From contig JAYZQT010000018.1 in the NCBI GenBank assembly GCA_036136335.1, forward strand, positions 1 to 64,000: DNA of 64,000 nucleotides, read 5' to 3'. The notes beneath the pieces were generated by a model. It was not told the origin of the DNA and did not search any database. It saw only the letters and a program-made list of their open reading frames with translations. The DNA is from JAYZQT01 sp036136335. Its GTDB lineage: Bacteria; Pseudomonadota; Alphaproteobacteria; MPNO01; UBA830. Of this stretch, positions 1 through 8,706 are shown one piece after another. Both the position numbers and the translations under genes were made by a program. Positions within the stretch are counted from its first letter, which is position 1. Every line of letters starts with the position of its first letter.

Positions 1-392
1 GTGGCGCAATGTCCTGTATTCTCCAGGTTTCGGACAGCCCGAGGGAGGGCATGATAAATGACGCTTTGATGATGATGATGAGCTGTCCCTGGAATAATGC
101 GAAGATGTCAGTGGCGATTAGTCGGGACACGGATATCAGCAGTGCCGCCGCCGTTTATCATGCTATCGCGACGCGTTGTGACCCGTCTCGTGATCTTTTT
201 GTTGTGGACCACACACGCGGGTCTTTATGGGATCCTTCTGCCGCACCAATACCCAATGATCCATTAAATAACAGGGTTGTTGGAAAGGTTGGGATAGACG
301 CAACGGTCAAAGCCCGCCACGATGCGAAAGATTTTGAATTAGCCTGGCCAGAGGGGTGGGACGAGGTTCGTCTGGAAGACTATCTGGAATGA
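1..392 (+). CDS. UbiD family decarboxylase, C-terminal fragment (5' end outside window)
   Basis: The open frame runs in from the left edge, so the ATG at 9 is internal and only about 130 C-terminal residues are present. They match the C-terminal part of UbiD-type (de)carboxylases: an ALATR-like segment (YHAIATRCDPSRD), then a proline-rich stretch and the VGKVGIDAT segment, which corresponds to the S.KMGIDAT block near the end of the family. UbiD enzymes use prenylated FMN to (de)carboxylate aromatic or unsaturated acids. The catalytic Glu pair lies outside the window, so activity cannot be judged. The stop overlaps the next gene's ATG by 4 bp, implying translational coupling. Family call is firm, substrate unknown. 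Confidence 0.8.
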   Translation, partial: GAMSCILQVSDSPREGMINDALMMMMSCPWNNAKMSVAISRDTDISSAAAVYHAIATRCDPSRDLFVVDHTRGSLWDPSAAPIPNDPLNNRVVGKVGIDATVKARHDAKDFELAWPEGWDEVRLEDYLE

Positions 393-979
393 AAGAAGAA
401 ACCCCATTTATTCCTTACGCAGACCGCAAGGTGCTGCCGGCAAAGTTGGAGGCTTCGCTGGAAGCTTATGAAGCGCGAATGGGATTTTTACCCAACGCGC
501 TCAAACTTTATATGCACCGGCCAGAATTACTTGCCTGTTTAATTCAAATGAATAACGCGGTGATGCGTGACGGGAGCAGTCAATTGGATATTGGTCTGAA
601 ACGGCGTATCGCTGCAGTCTGCAGTTTTTTGAATAAAAGCGCCTATTGCGTCGCGCATAACACCAATACCCTGATGAACACGGGCGATGAAGGTGGAGAG
701 GGGTGGGGTTTGTCGAGAGAGGATGTTGCTGAACTCCTCGACCCTGCCTACAAACCTGAGGATCAGGCAGAACAGGCGGCAATAGATTACGCCCGGGCTG
801 CTGCCATAGATCACGCCAGTGTGCCCCCTCCAGTTTTAAGGCGGCTGGCGGAACACATGTCTCCAGCCCAGATTGTAGAGCTTGCCTGCGTCGTGGGTTT
901 TTGGGCTATGTACAATTCCATTCATGAAGCACTTGATATTCCGATTGAGGAACCTCTTCTGGGAATTGATGAGGTCTGA
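389..979 (+). CDS. AhpD-like / carboxymuconolactone decarboxylase family protein
   Basis: 196 residues. I chose the ATG at 389 because it overlaps the stop of the UbiD gene (ATGA) and because the protein then begins with the family-typical stretch on the peroxidase-related fold (FIPYADRKVLP). A CxxH motif (YCVAH, residues about 88-92) follows a helix rich in small and charged residues, as in the AhpD/CMD superfamily, where the cysteine pair or Cys-His acts in peroxide reduction or in lactone chemistry. Tight coupling to a UbiD gene suggests a role in the same aromatic pathway, but the superfamily is functionally broad and no substrate can be named. Confidence 0.75.
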   Translation: MKEETPFIPYADRKVLPAKLEASLEAYEARMGFLPNALKLYMHRPELLACLIQMNNAVMRDGSSQLDIGLKRRIAAVCSFLNKSAYCVAHNTNTLMNTGDEGGEGWGLSREDVAELLDPAYKPEDQAEQAAIDYARAAAIDHASVPPPVLRRLAEHMSPAQIVELACVVGFWAMYNSIHEALDIPIEEPLLGIDEV

Positions 980-1289
980 TCGCTCTCAGGCCGGCGCCAT
1001 TTCTGTTGCGGTTGGTGTTACTCGATGAAATAGAAACATTTGAGACCTTTCTCGAGAAACGTTTAAACTTGTATTGTTTGACAGATCAAACCGCCGTGCA
1101 TTTATAAAAAAATTGCGTTGAATTGCCAATTTTGCGACCTGAATTTAATGCCCGCGAGAGGTTTAATCGAAAGCCTCATGACCGATCCGGTGTTCGATAG
1201 CCCTACGTGGTGACTCTGGTTGATAGACAGGCCGCCTTTTGCATGGCATTTAGCGGGTTACCCCTCTGCTCTTTTCGATTGTCCTGACC
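980..1289. other. Intergenic region, 310 bp
   Basis: No coding signal on either strand. It holds a perfect 12-bp palindrome (TTTCTCGAGAAA, 1048-1059) and, just downstream, a promoter-like element described separately. No convincing terminator hairpin with a T-tract was seen after the preceding gene. Confidence 0.6.
1078..1108 (+). promoter_or_regulatory. Candidate sigma-70 promoter upstream of the Bcr/CflA exporter
   Basis: A perfect -35 hexamer TTGACA (1078-1083) is followed 19 bp later by TATAAA (1103-1108). Spacing is 2 bp longer than ideal. The palindrome TTTCTCGAGAAA lies 18 bp upstream of the -35 and could bind a regulator. The start codon is about 180 bp downstream, leaving a long leader. 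Confidence 0.35.
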
Positions 1290-2507
1290 TTGTCTACGTC
1301 CTCTGATGCAAAAGAAACTGCTGCTGGCCCACCGTCGCAAATGGGACTGGTGATCTGTCTTGGACTGGTTGCGACGCTCGCGCCCCTATCCATCGACATG
1401 TATTTGCCATCATTTCCCACGTTGCGCGAGGACTTTGGAGCAACAGCGGCACAGATTCAGTTGACGCTCAGTGGCTATATGCTTGGCTTTACATTGGGTC
1501 AGCTCGGGTATGGCCCACTGTCTGACAGGTTCGGGCGACGACCCGTTCTTCTGGTCGGAATAATCATCTATATCGTTATGAGCGGCCTCTGTGCTCTGGC
1601 AACGGATGCCGAAACACTGGCGACGTTCAGGTTTTTTCAGGCGATAGGCGGTGCGGCGGGTACGGTGCTGTCGAGGGCAATAATCCGCGACCGGTTTTCC
1701 GGTGCCTACATGGCAAGTGCGATGTCTCTTATGCTGACATTTATTCTTTTTGCGCCAATGGTCGCGCCTGTTTTCGGCGGGTATCTTCTGGTTTGGGTCG
1801 GATGGCGGGCAATATTCTGGACCCTAGCGACATGTGGCGTGCTTGCTATCCTGATAGTCCTCTTTGGTATAAGGGAGAGCCTGCCTCCGGAACGTCGGAT
1901 CCAGCCGGGTATCAGGTCGTTGCTCAAGGGTTATGGCATGGTTCTCCGGCATCGCCAGGCACTGGGGTACGTTCTCTCTGGTGGAGCAACTTTCGGGGCG
2001 CTTTTTGCATTCCTGTCAGGAGCCCCATTTGTCTTTATTGAGTTTTACGGTGTGGCGCCGGAGCATCTGGGGTACATCTTTACGCTAAATGTGGTCGGCG
2101 TCATGGCAGGCGGCTGGATGAACAGCAAACTGGTTGTGAGACAGGGAGTGTGGGAAATGATGACACTCGGCGTATACCTGCTTTTCGCCGGGGCGTTATT
2201 TGTTTACGCGCTGGTTGCGACTAATATCCTGGGGGTTTGGGGTGCGATATTGGGTATTGTTGTGTTCACCCTTCCTCTCAACATGATCAACGCGAATGCG
2301 GCAGCGGGTGCACTGGAGTATTTTCCTGATAACGCGGGCTCCGCATCCGCGGTAGTTGGTTCTGTGAGGTATGGCTGTGGCGCCGTATCTGGAGTGTGTG
2401 TAGGGCTTTTGCACAACGGCACGGCAATGCCCATGGTTTGGGTGATTGTTGGATGCTCGGTAATAAGCATTCTTTTTCTTAAGACAATGGTGCACCGCGA
2501 AGGGTGA
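1290..2507 (+). CDS. Bcr/CflA-type MFS multidrug/drug exporter
   Basis: 405 residues with about 12 hydrophobic segments. The N-terminal half carries the MFS motif between TM2 and TM3 (GPLSDRFGRRPVLLVG) and the Bcr/CflA signature in TM4-TM5 (QAIGGAAGTVLSRAIIRD). LSIDMYLPSFP in TM1 is also typical of this drug:H+ antiporter subfamily. It sits in the inner membrane and exports hydrophobic compounds; in this setting it could relieve stress from aromatic substrates. The first candidate start is TTG at 1290; an ATG at 1341 would begin directly at TM1. The gene stands alone and converges on the PhyH-like gene 4 bp downstream. Confidence 0.88.
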   Translation: MSTSSDAKETAAGPPSQMGLVICLGLVATLAPLSIDMYLPSFPTLREDFGATAAQIQLTLSGYMLGFTLGQLGYGPLSDRFGRRPVLLVGIIIYIVMSGLCALATDAETLATFRFFQAIGGAAGTVLSRAIIRDRFSGAYMASAMSLMLTFILFAPMVAPVFGGYLLVWVGWRAIFWTLATCGVLAILIVLFGIRESLPPERRIQPGIRSLLKGYGMVLRHRQALGYVLSGGATFGALFAFLSGAPFVFIEFYGVAPEHLGYIFTLNVVGVMAGGWMNSKLVVRQGVWEMMTLGVYLLFAGALFVYALVATNILGVWGAILGIVVFTLPLNMINANAAAGALEYFPDNAGSASAVVGSVRYGCGAVSGVCVGLLHNGTAMPMVWVIVGCSVISILFLKTMVHREG

Positions 2508-2511
2508 GTGA

Positions 2512-3330
2512 CTAGGTTCTGGGCCACACCTGCGGGCACTGCTCTCCGAGCAGGCTGAGCCGATCACCGTCGTTTAGTGCCCTGTCAAAGATTAAAGGGG
2601 CATCGGACCGGTTTTTCCAGCGTATGTCGTCCCCCGCGAAACGCAGTGATAACGCCCGGCGATTGGTTGTGCTGCTGCTGTTGCCCGACGAGGAATGCAA
2701 TGACAGGCCGTGAAAGACGATGATGTCTCCGGGATCAGTTTCCAGCAAGATCGTGGGGTATTTATCGGGGTTTCTGTCGATGTCTGGTACGGTTGGTATG
2801 AGGTCGTCCCGGTTGAAGCCGTCGACCGGTTTGTTTTCACCGATTTTGACTGGCTGATAAAGCTTTCCCCAGCGGTGAGAACCTTCCGCGAATTTTAGTG
2901 CTCCGGTATCCGCGCGCACTGGGTCAAGTGCGAACCAGATACTGGCCAGGTCATTTCCGTCGATTGCAAAATAAGGGAGGTCATGGTGCCAATAGGTGGG
3001 AGCTGGCGCACCTGCTTCTTTGATTAGTAAATGTTCGTCATAAAGGTCCAGCCGCTCTGCTCCCAGAATTTCTGCTGCTACCTGTGACAGAGGACCTTCG
3101 AATAAAAACCTGTTGAAAGGCTCAAACCGGTTGAACAGGCGGTGATCGGTGTAATAGCGCGGTGAGCCCTCAGGACCATAACTTTTGGAAAAATCACCTG
3201 GCGATGCGACGGCCTGTTCGAAGCCTGCCTCCAGAACTTTCAACCAATCTGATGAAATGATGCCTTTAATACGGATAGCACCGCATTCATTAAATTTGTC
3301 GACATCTTCGTTACTGACCAGACGTTCCAT
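2512..3330 (-). CDS. Phytanoyl-CoA dioxygenase (PhyH) family protein
   Basis: 272 residues from the ATG at 3330 (an alternative ATG lies at 3339). The 2-His-1-Asp iron site of 2-oxoglutarate-dependent oxygenases is visible: HxD in YWHHDLPY (about residue 117) and the distal His in IIVFHGLSLH (about residue 210), followed by the Arg of RRALSLRF that would bind 2-oxoglutarate. Family members hydroxylate CoA esters, ectoine or many small molecules in the cytosol. It is divergently placed from the MarR gene, separated by 172 bp that contain a palindromic operator, so it could be co-regulated with the HpaB-type gene. Substrate unknown. Confidence 0.85.
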   Translation of the reverse strand: MERLVSNEDVDKFNECGAIRIKGIISSDWLKVLEAGFEQAVASPGDFSKSYGPEGSPRYYTDHRLFNRFEPFNRFLFEGPLSQVAAEILGAERLDLYDEHLLIKEAGAPAPTYWHHDLPYFAIDGNDLASIWFALDPVRADTGALKFAEGSHRWGKLYQPVKIGENKPVDGFNRDDLIPTVPDIDRNPDKYPTILLETDPGDIIVFHGLSLHSSSGNSSSTTNRRALSLRFAGDDIRWKNRSDAPLIFDRALNDGDRLSLLGEQCPQVWPRT

Positions 3331-3436
3331 TGGTACCATAAAAGAGTTTTGATTGCTGCCCTGGATTTTGCCCTACACGGAATGATTTTTCAAATGATGG
3401 TTGTTGGAGCATGGCAAAAATAAATTATACACATAG

Positions 3437-3465
3437 TTGAGTTATTTAGGTAAATTACCTATGAT
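3437..3465 (+). promoter_or_regulatory. Sigma-70-like promoter of the MarR-HpaB operon
   Basis: TTGAGT (3437-3442), a 17-bp spacer and TATGAT (3460-3465) give a good sigma-70 match. A 15-bp palindrome occupies most of the spacer, so a bound repressor would block RNA polymerase. The start codon of the MarR gene is 37 bp after the -10. Confidence 0.55.
3447..3461. promoter_or_regulatory. Candidate MarR operator (15-bp perfect palindrome)
   Basis: TAGGTAAATTACCTA is a perfect inverted repeat with 7-bp arms around a central A. It lies inside the promoter spacer ahead of the MarR gene and between that gene and the divergent PhyH-like gene. Size and position fit autoregulation by a MarR dimer. A further half-site-like TTACCTA begins at 3469. 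Confidence 0.5.
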
Positions 3466-3502
3466 TCTTACCTATCAGTATTAATCAAATGATTGCTTGC
3501 CG

Positions 3503-4102
3503 ATGTATCCCACTAAAACACCACATACAAATGATAACGACTGGTGCTTTCCACCGACGACGACCCGTGAGGCGCTCACACAGGACACAGGCACCGACGC
3601 AGATTTTCGCAGTATGATCTATGGCATATTTACGATGAGTGTAAATTTCGATCGCATCCGTGAGAGGATGGCGACCGCGCTGAAGCTTTCCGGTATCCAG
3701 TATCACATATTGATGGTGGTTGCGGAATTGTCGCCAGATACACCAGTTACCGTCTCAAGAATTGCCGAACGCCTGTATACGTCAGGCGCCTATGTGACCA
3801 TGGAAACGAAAAAGTTGTTGCATCGAGGCCTCCTAGAGAAACGCCCGAATCCCGACGACGGCCGGAGCGTATTTATCATACTGACCGACGAGGGTCGCGC
3901 TGCCATTGACGCGTTTGCGCCCTATCTACGGGCAATTAATGATGAGCTCTTTGACGGCATTGGCCCTGAGACCTTTAATCAGTTCCGCGCAATAGTCTCT
4001 CATATGACCCGTACAAGCGGTCGTGCAGCAGAGCTTGCGGACGCAGTAGCCCGTGATTACGCAGAAATTAAGGACACAAAATCTGACGCCGTCGGGCGTT
4101 GA
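3503..4102 (+). CDS. MarR family transcriptional regulator
   Basis: 199 residues from ATG 3503 (TTG at 3497 is the only other option). The winged-helix core lies at about residues 45-140: a recognition helix region (VSRIAERLYTSGAYVTMETKKL) followed by the wing with the family's DxR signature (KRPNPDDGRSVFIILTDEGR). The N-terminal 35 residues are an extension beyond the usual 150-residue MarR. MarR repressors release DNA when they bind small phenolic ligands. The stop is 21 bp ahead of the HpaB-type monooxygenase on the same strand, so it probably senses that enzyme's substrate or product. Confidence 0.88.
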   Translation: MYPTKTPHTNDNDWCFPPTTTREALTQDTGTDADFRSMIYGIFTMSVNFDRIRERMATALKLSGIQYHILMVVAELSPDTPVTVSRIAERLYTSGAYVTMETKKLLHRGLLEKRPNPDDGRSVFIILTDEGRAAIDAFAPYLRAINDELFDGIGPETFNQFRAIVSHMTRTSGRAAELADAVARDYAEIKDTKSDAVGR

Positions 4103-4123
4103 AACGCCAATTGAGGAAACAAA

Positions 4124-5614
4124 ATGCTTAAAACCGGTAAACAACATCTCGATTCACTTCGTGACGGACGCAAGGTTTATATTGGTGATGAATTGGTGGA
4201 GGACGTTACGACGCATCCGGCGTTTAAAAATGCCGCCCAATCTTTTGCGATGATTTACGATCGCAAACGCGATCCCGAGAATGTGGAGGTTATGGCGTAC
4301 GAAGCTGAAGACGGTGAACTGAGCACGTCCTGGTTTCTGAAGCCCAAGTCAAAGGAAGATTTACGAACACGCCGCGAAACCCACCGTCGGGTGGCGGAGT
4401 GGACGTGCGGTCTGATTGGTCGTTCGCCAGATCATGTGGCGAGCTTTGTCACCGGTCTTCTCTGGAAGCCGGAACTGTTTGAAAAAAACCTTAAAGGTTC
4501 CGCGGCGCATTTGCAGGCCTATTACGATTATATGAGAAAGAACGACACGTTTGCCTGCTACACGGTGTTGCCTCCGCAGGGCGCGCGCCAACCAGAAATT
4601 TATCAACGTGAAGGTCTGACAGTGCCAACGCTGCACGTGACGTCCGAGGATAAAGAGGGGGTCACGCTGAACGGCATGAAGATGCTTGGTACATCGGCGG
4701 TTTTCTCTAATGAAACCTGGGTCGGGAACCTGTTGCCCCTGGGGAAGGAACAGGCGGCCGAAAGCGTGACCTGTGCTGTTCCGCTCAACTGGTCGGGGAT
4801 TAGCATATGGACGCGAAAATCTTTCGAAAGGTTCGCTGTGTCGGAGTTCGACGCGCCGTTCGCATGGAAATTTGACGAGACCGATTCAATGGTCATATTT
4901 GAAGATGTGAAGGTACCCTGGGAACGGGTATTCACCCATAATAACGCACCCCTATCCCGCGAAATTTACTTCCAGACGCCCAGTCATGCGATGGGAAATC
5001 ACCAATCAAACGTCCGGTTTGGAGAAAAACTGAAGCTGATACTGGGAATAGCGCGAAAGTCTGCCGAACTTAATAACGTGCTTCAGGTGCCTGCCGTACG
5101 TGATACCCTTGGTCGCCTCGCGGCGTCTGAGGCCGGGCTTCAGGCAATGATAGCCGGCCAGATCGAGGAAGCAGAAGAGTTAATCCCGGGGCAACTGAAC
5201 GTAAACCGGCGACACATGTACGGAGCGCTGCACTGGTGTACTCAGAACTATGCCAGTATTTGTGAGGTTGTGCGCGAATTGATGGGTGGTGGGCCGTTCC
5301 AGATGCCGGCGGACGTTTCAGTGATTAATAATCCGGAGTTGAGGGAAAAATTCGAGACCTACTGGTCAGTACCAGGGCAGTCGGCAATTGAACGGATGAA
5401 GTTTCTGAAAATGGGCTGGGACCTTTTGGGGAGCGATTTTGCGGGGCGCCACCAGCAGTACGAACGGTTTTATGCGGGTCCGGCATTCATCAACACCCTG
5501 TATAGTTTCTTCAACTGTCCCTGGGAAGAAATGACGGGTGTCGTTGACAATGTTCTAGCCGACTACGATGTTCCCGAAGGGGGTGAAATTCGACGCCCGC
5601 TGGCTGCGGAGTAA
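4124..5614 (+). CDS. HpaB-type FAD-dependent 4-hydroxyphenylacetate 3-monooxygenase family oxygenase
   Basis: 496 residues, the normal length for this acyl-CoA-dehydrogenase-fold family. N-terminal signature elements include LRDGRKVYIGDELVEDVTTHPAF (first 20-45 residues) and a central beta domain with LGTSAVFSNETW; the C-terminal helical part has ELMGGGPFQMPADV. Such enzymes use reduced FAD delivered by a separate reductase to hydroxylate phenols ortho to the hydroxyl; others act on pyrroles, or are dehydratases such as 4-hydroxybutyryl-CoA dehydratase. The [4Fe-4S] cysteines of the dehydratase are not evident, favouring a monooxygenase. GAGGA lies 8 bp before the ATG. No HpaC-type reductase gene is adjacent. 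Downstream of MarR in one probable operon. Confidence 0.82.
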   Translation: MLKTGKQHLDSLRDGRKVYIGDELVEDVTTHPAFKNAAQSFAMIYDRKRDPENVEVMAYEAEDGELSTSWFLKPKSKEDLRTRRETHRRVAEWTCGLIGRSPDHVASFVTGLLWKPELFEKNLKGSAAHLQAYYDYMRKNDTFACYTVLPPQGARQPEIYQREGLTVPTLHVTSEDKEGVTLNGMKMLGTSAVFSNETWVGNLLPLGKEQAAESVTCAVPLNWSGISIWTRKSFERFAVSEFDAPFAWKFDETDSMVIFEDVKVPWERVFTHNNAPLSREIYFQTPSHAMGNHQSNVRFGEKLKLILGIARKSAELNNVLQVPAVRDTLGRLAASEAGLQAMIAGQIEEAEELIPGQLNVNRRHMYGALHWCTQNYASICEVVRELMGGGPFQMPADVSVINNPELREKFETYWSVPGQSAIERMKFLKMGWDLLGSDFAGRHQQYERFYAGPAFINTLYSFFNCPWEEMTGVVDNVLADYDVPEGGEIRRPLAAE

Positions 5615-5716
5615 GGTGAGTCATAGCCTGCAGTCATTTTCAGAACTGCTTTCCAGATCGGTTGGCGTCTGCATTTTGGTGACTGGCGAGCGTTGACCAG
5701 AGTACAACAACCTTGG

Positions 5717-6289
5717 TTAACCCTCGCTTTCCTCGATCTTATGCCGGGTGAGGATTGGTATCTGAGCGACGCTGAATAGCAGGGTAAGGCCGATGATGCC
5801 AAATACTTTAAAATTTACCCAGAAATCCTCGGTCTGGGTTCGCCACACGACTTCGTTAATGCCCGCCATGACCAGAAAGAAGATACCAAAATTTCGGGTG
5901 AGAATGCGCCATCCAGCTTCTTTCATCTGCCATGCTGAGCCCATTACCTTCTTCAAAAGCGGTTTTCCAAACAGCAATCCACCGAAGAGGATGGCGGCAA
6001 ACAGCGCTTGCACTATAGTGGGTTTCATTTTGATGAAAGTAGCATCATTGAATATAAGCGTCAGGCCACCGAAAGTCCCAACGACCAACGCTGTAATTAC
6101 TGGCATTAACGGCACACGGCCGTTAATTGCGAGTGACATGATCAGCACCAAACCAGTGGCAACAATTATCGCTGCCGTCGCGGTGTATAGGTCCCAACCT
6201 TTGTAAGCGACGAAAAAAATTACGATCGGGCCATAATCCGATACCGGTTTAACCCAGGCCATTTCATTTTTTTGATTTACGTTTTTCAT
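5717..6289 (-). CDS. yciB: YciB / inner membrane septation protein A
   Basis: 190 residues with five or six membrane-spanning segments. The order of features (YGPIVIFFVAYK near the N-terminus, a TLIFNDATFIKMKPT loop, GKPLLKKVMG, and WRILTRNFGIFFLVMAGINE) is that of YciB/IspZ. The protein sits in the inner membrane and is linked to cell-envelope synthesis and septation. The length is close to the 180-residue norm. It is a monocistronic housekeeping gene between catabolic genes. Confidence 0.93.
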   Translation of the reverse strand: MKNVNQKNEMAWVKPVSDYGPIVIFFVAYKGWDLYTATAAIIVATGLVLIMSLAINGRVPLMPVITALVVGTFGGLTLIFNDATFIKMKPTIVQALFAAILFGGLLFGKPLLKKVMGSAWQMKEAGWRILTRNFGIFFLVMAGINEVVWRTQTEDFWVNFKVFGIIGLTLLFSVAQIPILTRHKIEESEG

Positions 6290-6653
6290 TGCATACTCAT
6301 ATCACGTCGCATTCGAAATCCCCATCGGTTGGATGACAGACACCTTCACATGTGTGCAGCGAGGCGGAAGGTTGCATATGCGTTAAAGGGCCATGGTAAA
6401 CATAAATTTACAGTATCCGGAAGAGAGCCAGAGCACATTTAGCCGCGATGATTATTACAGGTGACGCAGTGCATTGCGACACTATTCCAGAGATTTCCAT
6501 TTGTTTTGTTTCGCTGTTCGCAAAGCCCGTAAGTTGCGGATGGCGTTTAGGTGGAGCGGAAAACCAGCGTATGGCATTGAGACGAGGTCGGGGCACCTAG
6601 CAATCCCTATAATGGTATTTGCACAGGGGCCGTGTGTCGGTTATGTCCGACCT
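6290..6653. other. Intergenic region, 364 bp
   Basis: This lies between the divergently transcribed yciB and MaoC-type genes. The frame of the MaoC gene stays open back to 6474, but the translation of 6474-6653 is arginine-rich, has no family similarity I recognise, and I treat it as non-coding. I see no clear hairpin or repeat. Confidence 0.5.
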
Positions 6654-7145
6654 ATGGATACAAACTCCAATATTCCGAAAGACGTGGCACCAGGCCCGGT
6701 CGTAGACATGTTTCTGGAGGATATCGAAGTCGGGCGGGAACGCACTGCTGGTCCGGTTACCGTGATCGCTGAGGAGATCATATCATTTGCTGAACGTTAT
6801 GACCCACTTCCTATGCACATAAGTAACGAAGGTGGAGAGGCCACTGTCCATGACAGTCTTATTGCTTCGGGTGTGCTGACAATCGCGTTAAAGCAGAGAA
6901 TGATTATGAGCGTGGAACGCAACACTGCCATAATTGGCGCGGCAAGGATTGAAGATCAAAATTTTTTACTGCCGGTCCGCGCGGGTGACGAACTGTACTT
7001 GATGCAAAGGTGCAAGAGTAAACGCAAATCAAGAACGCGCCCCGATCGGGGGCTGGTTTCATGGGAATTTGAGATCACCAACCAAAGAGGTGAGGTCGTG
7101 TTCGGCTCTCGAGATCTGGTGATGGTGCGTTGTCGTCCAAATTGA
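6654..7145 (+). CDS. MaoC-like hot-dog dehydratase/hydratase
   Basis: 163 residues from ATG 6654, chosen because family similarity starts here (MFLEDIEVGRERTAGPVTVIAEEIISFA is the usual MaoC opening). A hydratase-2-type Asp/His pair is only partly evident: the FAERYDPLPMH stretch corresponds to the D-P-x-x-x-H segment, and a substrate-binding helix follows (HDSLIASGVLT). MaoC proteins hydrate enoyl-CoA or dehydrate hydroxyacyl-CoA. It is the first gene of a same-strand run up to 13978 that includes a thiolase, suggesting a role in breaking down a CoA thioester. Confidence 0.78.
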   Translation: MDTNSNIPKDVAPGPVVDMFLEDIEVGRERTAGPVTVIAEEIISFAERYDPLPMHISNEGGEATVHDSLIASGVLTIALKQRMIMSVERNTAIIGAARIEDQNFLLPVRAGDELYLMQRCKSKRKSRTRPDRGLVSWEFEITNQRGEVVFGSRDLVMVRCRPN

Positions 7146-7200
7146 TCAGAATCGGCCGGCTCCGGTCATTTCCTGAAATCAGGCAGCGTTCAGTTACCCC

Positions 7201-7815
7201 ATGACCAAAATTCTTCTCGATGGGCCCAGTAGTTCAGAAAAAACGATCGTTCTGGCACATGGAGCGGGAGCGCATATGGATTCGGAGTATCTGCAAGTGT
7301 TTGCGGAAGGTTTGTCCGGAGCTGGTCTACGTGTCGCCCGCTTCGAATTCCCTTACATGCTCAAACGCCGCGCGGATGGCCGGCGGCGCCCCCCTGACAG
7401 AATGCCAGTACTTCTTGACGCCTATTTGCAGGTGGTAAGCAGGTTAGGTCCAGAAAATTTGATTATCGGTGGAAAATCGATGGGTGGACGAATAGCGAGT
7501 ATGATTGCGGACGAAACGGGTGTAGCTGGTCTTGTATGTCTTGGATATCCATTTCACCCACCCGGCAGGCCAGAAAAACTCAGAACGCAACATCTCGAAA
7601 CACTGGTGACACCGACATTGATTCTGCAGGGAGACCGGGACCCATTCGGCAAGCGTCTGGAGGTAGAGGCTTATGCACTCTCCACTTCGATCAATGTGGT
7701 ATTTCTACCAGATGGCGATCATGATCTTAGACCACGCAAATCATCTGGTCGCAGTCGGGATGACAACTGGCGGGAAGCGATTTTGTGTATTGCCGAATTT
7801 GCAAAAGAGCTTTGA
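7201..7815 (+). CDS. Alpha/beta-hydrolase family protein (KANL3/Tex30-like)
   Basis: 204 residues. It shows an oxyanion-hole segment LAHGAGAHMDS (about residues 19-29), the nucleophile elbow GKSMGG (about 91-96, Ser93), a late acidic residue in LQGDRDPFG (about 141-149) and the catalytic His in DGDHDL (about 171-176). This is the compact bacterial KANL3/Tex30-like group of serine hydrolases, whose substrates are mostly unknown. It is cytosolic, with no signal peptide. Placed between MaoC and SDR genes, it may cleave an ester or thioester in the same pathway, which is inference only. Confidence 0.8.
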   Translation: MTKILLDGPSSSEKTIVLAHGAGAHMDSEYLQVFAEGLSGAGLRVARFEFPYMLKRRADGRRRPPDRMPVLLDAYLQVVSRLGPENLIIGGKSMGGRIASMIADETGVAGLVCLGYPFHPPGRPEKLRTQHLETLVTPTLILQGDRDPFGKRLEVEAYALSTSINVVFLPDGDHDLRPRKSSGRSRDDNWREAILCIAEFAKEL

Positions 7816-7883
7816 ATCTTTACAGGGAACCAGCCCCTCGGTACCCTTAGATACCTAACGAATTTTGAGGCGGAATTAAAGGG

Positions 7884-8645
7884 ATGTCTGGGTCGGTAGA
7901 CGGACGCGTATGTATCGTAACCGGTGCCGCGCAGGGAATTGGGGCCGTTTACGCCAAGGCGCTTGCGTCAGAAGGCGCGAGTGTCATTGTCTCAGATATT
8001 GATGATACATCGGGCGTGGTGGAAGAAATTGTCGCGGCAGGGTGTGAGGCGATAGGCGTTCACAATGACGTATCTGACTGGCAATCGTGTGAGGAGATGG
8101 TCGCAGCGGCAAAAACAACATTCGGGCGTGTTGACGTATTGATCAATAATGCGGCCATTTTTGGTAAACTGGATCGCGCGTCCATTGATGAAATAACACC
8201 CGAATTGTTCAATCGGGTAATGACGGTGAATGTCTGTGGGACATTTCTTTGTACCAAGGCTGTAATTCCCGTAATGCGTGAGCAGGGCTATGGCAAGATT
8301 GTCAACATATCAACAAGTCGGATTTTCGCTGGCTTGCCGTTTTTCCTGCACTATGACGCTTCAAAAGGGGCGGTGCTTGGCATGACCCGGGCAATGGCCA
8401 AGGAACTGGGCGACGACGGCATTCGGGTAAACGCCATCGCTCCCGGGTCGACCATGTCGGAGAATGTAAGGGCCCGGAGTAACTGGCGTGACGGTGGTCC
8501 AGCGGCGAAACTGGCAAACCGGTCAATCAAACGGCTGCAGGACCCCGATGATCTCGTAGGCGCCTGCCTGTATTTCGCTTCTGCCAAGAGCGACTTTGTC
8601 ACCGGCCAAACGCTCGTGATCGATGGTGGTGGAGCGATGTGGTGA
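7884..8645 (+). CDS. Short-chain dehydrogenase/reductase (SDR)
   Basis: 253 residues with all classical SDR elements: the NAD(P)-binding TGAAQGIG (residues 12-19), NNAA (about 88-91), the catalytic Ser in NISTSR, YDASK (Tyr/Lys pair about residues 156-160) and the C-terminal GQTLVIDGGGAMW. The Asp after beta-2 (VIVSDIDD) favours NAD+ over NADP+. It probably oxidises a hydroxyl to a ketone within the MaoC-thiolase gene run; 61 bp separate it from the DUF35 gene. Confidence 0.87.
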   Translation: MSGSVDGRVCIVTGAAQGIGAVYAKALASEGASVIVSDIDDTSGVVEEIVAAGCEAIGVHNDVSDWQSCEEMVAAAKTTFGRVDVLINNAAIFGKLDRASIDEITPELFNRVMTVNVCGTFLCTKAVIPVMREQGYGKIVNISTSRIFAGLPFFLHYDASKGAVLGMTRAMAKELGDDGIRVNAIAPGSTMSENVRARSNWRDGGPAAKLANRSIKRLQDPDDLVGACLYFASAKSDFVTGQTLVIDGGGAMW

Positions 8646-8706
8646 TACTTGCTGGACAACTTTGGTGATTGATACAAGAATTGTAGCGGCACAAAAGGCA
8701 GACAGA

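Noticed and set aside
6474..6653. Longer N-terminus for the MaoC-type gene
   Set aside because: The extra 60 residues are arginine-rich and unlike the family, whose sequence begins just after ATG 6654.
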